This document shows, one piece after another, positions 57,888 through 64,000 of a DNA stretch of 64,000 nt. Each line of letters starts with the position of its first letter. The first letter of the stretch is position 1. The notes beneath the pieces were generated by a model, which saw only the letters and a program-made list of their open reading frames with translations, was not told where the DNA came from and made no database searches. The stretch covers positions 48,483,715 to 48,547,714 of the forward strand of contig CM038467.1 in NCBI GenBank assembly GCA_021464415.1. The letters run 5' to 3'. The position numbers and the translations under genes are program-made. The stretch comes from Lonicera japonica. Lineage: Eukaryota; Streptophyta; Magnoliopsida; Dipsacales; Caprifoliaceae.

Positions 57888-58955
57888 TTAGGTAGATGTG
57901 GAGGCACCAACGTTATGGTAGGCATCATGTTGTGCTCTCGCTCGGCATAGTTGATCAATATCTATTCCCGGCAGACAAACTAGTGGAGCGGGAGAAAGAG
58001 GACCGGGAGCAGCTACGGCGGCTGCATGGTGGGCGCTAGATGGAGCTTGATAAGAGGCTTGCTTTGGTTTTGCATATGCTTTAACCGGACGGCCATGGAG
58101 ATTCCAGCACGTCTCCTTTGTATGGCGTGTACGATTACAATGGGCACACCTCAAGGGGCTCTTGTCGTCCGGTTGCTCGCTTTGTGGTGGGTAGGTAGGG
58201 TTGCTCGATTGTTGTGAAACAAGGGCAGCCCTATCAAACAATTGTACGTCAAGTTCTACCTTAGGATTCATAGCCTTCCTCTTGCTCTCTTCTGTATGGA
58301 TGTAGTTAAACACCTCTCTAATAGTAGTGGGGGGGCGGATATCTACCCAACACTTGTACCCGAGCATTTTCATACTGAGGATGCAAACCTCCCAAGAACT
58401 GAAAAATTCTGGTCCTCTCTACAAATGCTTTAAATGTTTTCACATTCGTTGAATTTGTAGGAAGATAGTCCTGACAGTGATCAAACTCATCCCACTTGGC
58501 CCGTAAGGTGTGGTAATATGCAGAGATTGACTGATTTTCTTGCTTAAACTGGGCTATTTCTTGTTGAAGCTCATAAAGCCTACCAAAGTTACCAACTGAG
58601 GAATATGTATCCTAACAGCATCCCACAATTCTTTAACAGTGACAGCAAAGAGAAACCCTTTACTTATCTCAGGTTCCATTGATCCGAGAATTAGTCCCTT
58701 AACATATACATTGTCGGCCCGCCACTCTCCATGTTTAGGATCACCCTCTGGAGGAATAGTGACGGTTCCTTCAACGTGATCGTTCACTCTTTGACAACTT
58801 AGACTGATTAGAGCATATTGTGACCATTCTAGATAGTTACGCTCGTTCAACTTAACTATAGTAATACAATGCTCAGAATGAAACTCACTTTGACCTCCAA
58901 ATTTTGGAGACACACGACTCGATGACGCTGGTGTTTCCATAGAAGTGCTTTCCAT
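57888..58955 (-). pseudogene. Gag of the second copia element
   Basis: Frame 58955-58554 starts MESTSMETPASSS and holds LNERNYLEWSQYALISL and GEWRADNVYVKGLILGSMEP, a UBN2/DUF4219-like copia Gag start. After a break, frame 58373-57888 continues with TEESKRKAM and a zinc knuckle CAHCNRTRHTKETC (C-x2-C-x4-H-x4-C). Frames are interrupted near 58380-58600, so the copy is dead. Confidence 0.75.
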
Positions 58956-61927
58956 ACTAATAATATAGAAAAAGAAAATATTGGAAACTGTTAAAAACTA
59001 CAAAGAAGAGGGGAAATGATCAAATGCCATAGATATGTCACAACAAAATGGATATTTTTCAATTTTGCCACGTCTCCAACAAAAGCCTACCAGTATTGTT
59101 AGCATTAGCTTTTCTTCCTTTCGTAGTCAATATTTTCAATCAAAGGAATTCCAAATATATATATATATAGCAATATTTTCAATCAAAGGAAATCCAAATA
59201 TATATAGCATTAGCTTCGCTTCCTATAGATATGCTAATTTAGTTTTATAAATACAATAAGGGTGTGTTTGGATACCCCAATTCCATAAGATAGAATTGGA
59301 ATTGAGGCATGGTTTTCTAATTCTAGTGTTTGGATGTCACAAAATGTCTAAAAATAGAATTCAACTTGAATTCTAAAACCATAAATAATTGAAGGACCGA
59401 ATTCTACGCCTCGACTTATGTTTTCCAAAACCAAATCCCGTTCAATTCCACAAAACGAAACAACAAAAAAAGACGACGACAGCTCTCGTCGATCTTACCT
59501 TCTCTTTCGTCGATCTCCCTCTCATCCACAGTAGGTTTCTTCGCACTGCACCGTCTCTACTCCAATGGCTAGGGTTTTTTTCCTCGTTTTCACCAATAGC
59601 TAGGGTTTCTTTACCTCCTTTTCACCTCTTCTTCGAGATACAATCACACCGGTGATTTGTCCTTTCCAGCAACAATTTCAAAGGCATCTCCTGGTGAGTC
59701 CACCTCGTGTTCTCTCTCTCTCAGCCATGTATAAAGGAAAATTTAATTTATGATTTTTTTTTTTAAAAAAATGGAACCAAATACAAGGCATTTAAATTTG
59801 TTATCGCTTAATTTGTGACACATTTGTATTTGGTTTTATTATGTTTTAAAGCTCCTGTTTATATATTGTGCATTCCAAGTGTTTGATGTTTTGCTTGACT
59901 AAGCTTTGGTATGTTTTTCTATCTTTTGGGTGTTAAAGAATTGATGGGTTTAGTGTTTGATTGGTGTCAAATTACTATATTGAGGAACTAGAATATTATA
60001 TTTTAAGCTTTTGGAAGTATGTATGTATGTATGTATTAGTGTATGTATTAGATTTCCTCACTGGGGGACTTGCAAGTGATATTGAAAGAAGGCATATATA
60101 GGAACATGCGCAGGGGAGTTGACTTTTATTGATAGTTGCTGGATAAGTAGCCTAAAGTTCAGACTTAGTGTGAAAATTGCCTTGGGTTGTTGTGAGATCA
60201 TTCATATTCGTGAGGCAAAAACTCTGCACCAATGAGGGCCCCTAGATTTTATTTTAGATTTGGTTCAATTAACTTTGTAATTTAAAAAGAGAAAATGGAT
60301 TGGAAGGAGCTTTTCACAATAAAATTTAATGGGAGATTTGTGTTTTGTCTCATTAGTAAAAATGCCCATGGTTCAACGACACACTTCTTGTCCTAGTGAG
60401 CCAGCAAGGACTTGCCAAGCCGAGATTTTGGTTGTTATGGCCAAAACTTAAAACATGTTAGGGCTAGTCTAGTTTTTCTTTTGTACCTCCACCCTTGCTT
60501 GTCTTATTCCTCTTCAATTGGCTTTGAGTTTTGCAAGATATTTGGTGAAGATGCAGAACTACTCGGGTTTATATTTATGTAGCTCAAATACACATATAAC
60601 ATTCTTTATGATAGCTTAGCTTCTTCCTGGTAAAAGTGAATACTACATTTTTTTTTTTCAGGAATCCTAATAGTTTGCTTTGAAAGTGTTATTATGTATT
60701 TGAGAGTTTAGAAATAAGACAAAGAAGACAAAGTAGAAGAAATTATAATCAAAACTAGAATCGAATAAATACCACAATCAATCCAATCCAACCGTCTTAA
60801 CTCCTGTTACTTATTTCACGTTAGAATGCTCTCAATCTCATTTCGATTATATTAATACTAATTAATTTTAATGTTGTTTTTCTACTTGTTTTTTTACTTT
60901 ATAGAAATCTACTTTTGATCCCCAAACGCTAGTCAAGTGGTAAACTTGAATTATGATAAATATGTCATAAGACACGAATTATAAATTTAAGTCTCACGAG
61001 ATGCAAACATTCAAAAATTACAAACAACGTCGTATGAATCTCCATACATGAATGCACTGTTTTTAATCAAACCGGGATAAATTAGTGGACATGTGCTGTG
61101 CTGTGCTGTGCTGGATACCATACACAGTTTTGAAAAATCAATGTAAGTCTTCTGTTTAGAGAAGACCCTACTTTTTAGAAGTCTTTCTTTACGTTTTGTC
61201 ACTTTGAGTAGTAGAAAGTAAAAGATTAAAAGAGTAGTTTGTTGAACATCTTACCCTTTTTCCTTGTTAACTGCCCACATGATTATAATACATTCTCACC
61301 CTTCCTAAATTTGCTGCTTTATGTTAATCCTCCTGTTGTCTTCTTTTGCCTTCAAATATCTCTGTCAATACATAACATTACACAGACAGAGAGGACAGGA
61401 TTGACTAGCGTCGGCTTGAAGTTTGGCTCCCACTCCTTGCATGAATTTTTTTTTTTAGAAAAACACGAGGAATAATATTTTTTTCATCAAATCAATTTTA
61501 ATTTTTTTTATTATGCTGCAAAACACTAAGTACGCCCTGCTAATTAAAAATGATGCTTTCTGCTCTATATATATACTTATTATTATTATTATGATATGTA
61601 TCGTTTTGATAAGTTCTTTTCTTGATTTTTAAGATTACAGATCAGTTTTCTATTTGATAAGTTCTTTTCTTGATTTTAATTAATTAATAGATATTGGGAG
61701 TGTGTGCGCTCCACGAGTCCAGCCCCGAACTCTATTTTTACATTACTCACTCGTGGAGAACCTGTGTTAGTGCTTGCATCATCTGTGTTAGGAGGATTAT
61801 GTATTTATCACTCTAATTTGAGATTTTTAGATATTAATACCAAGTTTAAAATAATTCTGAATTTTGTGAAGTTTCTGCATCGATCCTGTTTAACTCCGCA
61901 TATAATATTTTTGGTTCTTCTCTACAG

Positions 61928-62018
61928 GCTATTGCTATTAATTGCTTGACTGCAGCTCTATCTGCCTTGCCTTCCTCATTGAAAGTCAAAGATACTTTTC
62001 AAGAAGAATTATCAACAG
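61928..62018 (+). other. Exon-like fragment of an unidentified gene
   Basis: Between an acceptor (TTCTCTACAG|) and a donor (ACAG|GTTAG) lie 91 bp open in the frame AIAINCLTAALSALPSSLKV...QEELSTG. The composition is that of a helical ARM/HEAT-like repeat, but I cannot name the gene. A further open piece upstream (61704-61790, GEPVLVLASSVLGGL) may belong with it. A captured host exon inside a transposon is the likeliest reading; a host gene interrupted by the element is the alternative. Confidence 0.4.
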
Positions 62019-62381
62019 GTTAGATTTTTGTATCTATGTATGATCTTTTTGTGGAGCTAGTAAATATTATAATTTTTGTGTTTGGTGCCCTATAGTATTA
62101 TATGATGTAAAGTTCATACAGCATGTTTGCTTTTTTTTTTTTTTTTTTTGCTTTCTCCTTCGACTTCTGGGGTTGGGGAGGCAGACTTGCACTGATCTCT
62201 TAGTAATGCATTGCACTCTCGTTGAATTTTGAAATTAATTACCCATTCATAGAACAGTGGTTAGGAGGAAGTTGCTTTCTTGCTATTAATTTCTTATCTT
62301 TGATGTTAGTAATTTATATAAAAATACTAATTTTAACATAATCCATGTGATCATCCAGATTTGAATTACTTCGATTAGAAC

Positions 62382-63834
62382 ATGAATCATAGTTCGTTTG
62401 TTACCCGTCGTTTGACTAATGCTGAAAATGAGGAAATAACAAAAAAACGGAAGATTATTGTGGGATATAATGTAGTCATATCGGTAGCAATAGGGGTGTG
62501 GTGGCAAGAAAGACATTTGGTGAAGGAGCCTTCTGAAGATTTAAGAGGTGCGAGGGAGTTATATTTAAGACGACTTTATTATGGGAGCGAGAGAGCTTGT
62601 AAAGAACAACTACGACTAAGTAAAGATGCATTTAATAGTCTATGCCGAAAATTGCGTGAAAATGGGTTGTTACGTGAAACATGTTATGTTTCAATTGAAG
62701 AAGCAGTGGCAATGTTTTTATACGTCCTTGCTCATAACTTAAAGAATCGGGTTGTGAAGTTTCAATTCATGCGTTCTGGGGAGACAGTTAGTCGACATTT
62801 CAATGCAGTTCTACGGGCTATAATCAAATTAGGGAAAGATTATTTAGTCCAACCAGAAAAAGAAATTGAAGGTTTTGAAGATGAAAAATGGGAATGGTTT
62901 GAGGTACTGAATTCATTTATACTATTGCTTGAGTGTGTGTATATACATTATTATATATATAACTAAACAAAATTGACTAACGAATGTCTACTTTTCAAAG
63001 GGTTGCCTTGGAGCTTTAGATGGGACATATGTCCCCATAACAGTTCCATTGGAACATCAGGGAAGATATCGTACTAGGAAGGGTTTCAATGCAACAAACG
63101 TATTAGGAGTCTGTTCTCGAGATATGAGGTTCACATATATTTTACCTGGTTGGGAAGGATCTGCGGCTGATGGTAGAGTTCTACGAGATGCGTTAGCTAG
63201 ACCATATCCATTAGTTGTCCCTAACGGTGTGTGCATACTATATTTTGTTCACATTTTTCTTTTTAGCTCATTAATCCAAGAGTATTTTTTTTTAATTGAA
63301 ATATCTTATAATGTAGGAAAATACTATCTTGTTGATGCGGGATACACAAATGGTCCAGGATTTTTGGCTCCTTATAGAGGTGTGCGTTATCATCTTAATG
63401 AGTGGTCCGCAGTTGGAAATAACCCGCAAACATATAAGGAGTTATTTAATCTTCGTCATTCAACCGCTAGAAATGTGATTGAAAGATCATTTGGATTACT
63501 CAAAAAACGATGGGCTATTCTTAGGTCGGCTTCATTCTTTGACTTGAAAACTCAAGTTGCAATCATAAGTGCTTGTGCCATCCTCCATAATCACATACGA
63601 CTAGAGCAACCAAATGATCCATTATTGGTAGAGGTAGATAATGATCTCTCGGGGCAACCAATAGAAGAAAATGTGGATCATCTAGAGGACAATGAGGTGC
63701 ATGGTATGGATGGACACAATGGTACAACTACAACAAACTTAGATCGCATTAGAATGGTGCAAACTACTAATGAATGGACACAAAGAAGGGAAGCGCTAGC
63801 ACAAGCAATGTTTTTGGAGTACCAAAATAGATAA
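62382..63834 (+). CDS. PIF/Harbinger DDE transposase (DDE_Tnp_4, ALP1-like)
   Basis: Exons 62382-62903, 63001-63226 and 63317-63834 join with GT-AG borders into 421 residues without a stop. The N-terminal part (RLSKDAFNSLCRKLRENGLL, SIEEAVAMFLYVLAHN, SRHFNAVLRAIIKLGKDYL) is the helix-turn-helix region of this family. The catalytic core has GCLGALDGTYVPI (first Asp), GSAADGRVLRDA (second acidic position) and NVIERSFGLLKKRW (third, Glu), with VDAGYTNGPGFLAPYRG between. The acidic C-terminus ends FLEYQNR. It cuts and joins element ends at TTA/TAA sites in the nucleus. Domesticated relatives (ALP1, HARBI1) exist, but the transposon-like left end favours an active or recent element. The start at 62382 is the first ATG of the frame. 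Confidence 0.85.
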
Positions 63835-64000
63835 ACTAGAGGACAATGCTTGATCTTTTCATTTGTTTTACTTAGCGTATGAATTTGTCTTTAAATTTGT
63901 AAATGTGAACTCAAAAAATATGGTTACTCCCCCCTTGTTTATTAAAAATATTATAATATAGTTGGATATTTGCTATCAATTATTTGTAAATTGGTGTATA

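Larger units (their letters stand above)
55496..58990 (-). mobile_element. Second Ty1/copia element, gutted
   Basis: Minus-strand order: gag (58955-57888), scattered integrase remnants (57450-56300), RT start (56290-55960) joined directly to RNase H (55950-55700), and a short LTR ending at 55496 (plus-strand TGTTAGATTT). The RT fragment stops at EEVYMTMPQGLNYDD and the next residues are KATITIAHNSVLHDRTNHVE of RNase H, so the catalytic core of RT has been deleted. No 5' LTR or primer-binding site is found on the right. It sits upstream of amidase exon 55227-55103, so in its first large intron or 5' region. Confidence 0.7.
59260..64000 (+). mobile_element. PIF/Harbinger element with transposase, right end outside window
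   Basis: The left end GGGTGTGTTTGGATACCCC follows TAA (59257-59259), the expected target triplet. It shares its first 11 bases with the Tourist-like MITE at 50000. The next 3 kb are leader-like with C/T-rich blocks (59480-59720) and possible exons, then a three-exon DDE transposase at 62382-63834. The right end and its target duplication lie beyond 64000. ORF1 (Myb-like) is not seen before the transposase and may follow it. Confidence 0.6.

Noticed and set aside
61093..61112. GTGCT repeated four times
   Set aside because: A short microsatellite with no sign of function.
1..64000. CRISPR arrays, bacterial operons, riboswitches, tRNA or rRNA genes
   Set aside because: Looked for on both strands; the tandem repeats present lack spacers, and tRNA-like boxes occur only in SINE-like sequences.

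Overview
This is nuclear DNA from a flowering plant, most likely a eudicot. It is AT-rich and gene-poor, its coding pieces are split by GT-AG introns, and it is full of plant-type transposable elements. There is no bacterial-style operon, no CRISPR array, no tRNA or rRNA gene and no organelle gene cluster that I could recognise.

Host genes. Three sets of host coding sequence are supported. (1) A receptor-like kinase of the WAK-associated/LRK10L class on the minus strand (22317 down to 17586) has three exons that join into one 667-residue frame and looks intact. Head to head with it is a broken paralogue on the plus strand (22624-25194). (2) An inverted, decayed copy of this gene pair lies at about 44.64-47.88 kb, where even the intron sequence of the first pair is recognisable, and the tail of a third copy sits at the left edge (1-330). 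(3) An AMI1-type amidase (indole-3-acetamide hydrolase family) is on the minus strand. Seven consecutive exons (55227 down to 50837) have matching splice phases and an intact C-terminus; its first exons are not in the window. A stand-alone mevalonate kinase first exon (3093-3235) is a gene fragment.

Layout. 1-3.1 kb: kinase remnant and non-coding DNA. 3.1-3.8 kb: mevalonate kinase fragment and a 381-bp insertion that is mostly one long palindrome. 6.3-14.4 kb: decayed direct repeats split by two solo-LTR-like insertions, one of which holds a LINE fragment. 17.6-25.2 kb: kinase pair. 25.3-30.8 kb: Ty1/copia element with matching target-site duplications. 32.4-34.5 kb: PIF/Harbinger-type element carrying only a Myb-like ORF1. 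37-39 kb: probable Ty3/gypsy LTR. 39.07-43.11 kb: gag-only Ty3/gypsy element with two 836-bp LTRs. 44.6-47.9 kb: inverted kinase pseudogene pair. 48.7-50.8 kb: small DNA elements and a roughly 200-bp tandem repeat. 50.8-55.2 kb: amidase gene with a hAT-like MITE and a SINE in its introns. 55.5-59 kb: second, gutted copia element. 59.26 kb to the end: PIF/Harbinger element with a three-exon transposase, cut by the window edge.

How it fits together. The window is a small receptor-kinase cluster and an auxin-related amidase gene, both expanded and rearranged by nested insertions. Many element borders could be set exactly because the target-site duplications are readable by eye. No new multi-gene system was found; the most unusual items are the palindromic LTR-like insertion, the LINE fragment flanked by a roughly 210-bp duplication, the inverted duplication of the kinase pair, and the Harbinger element with subterminal hairpins. 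All assignments come from reading the sequence, without database searches.
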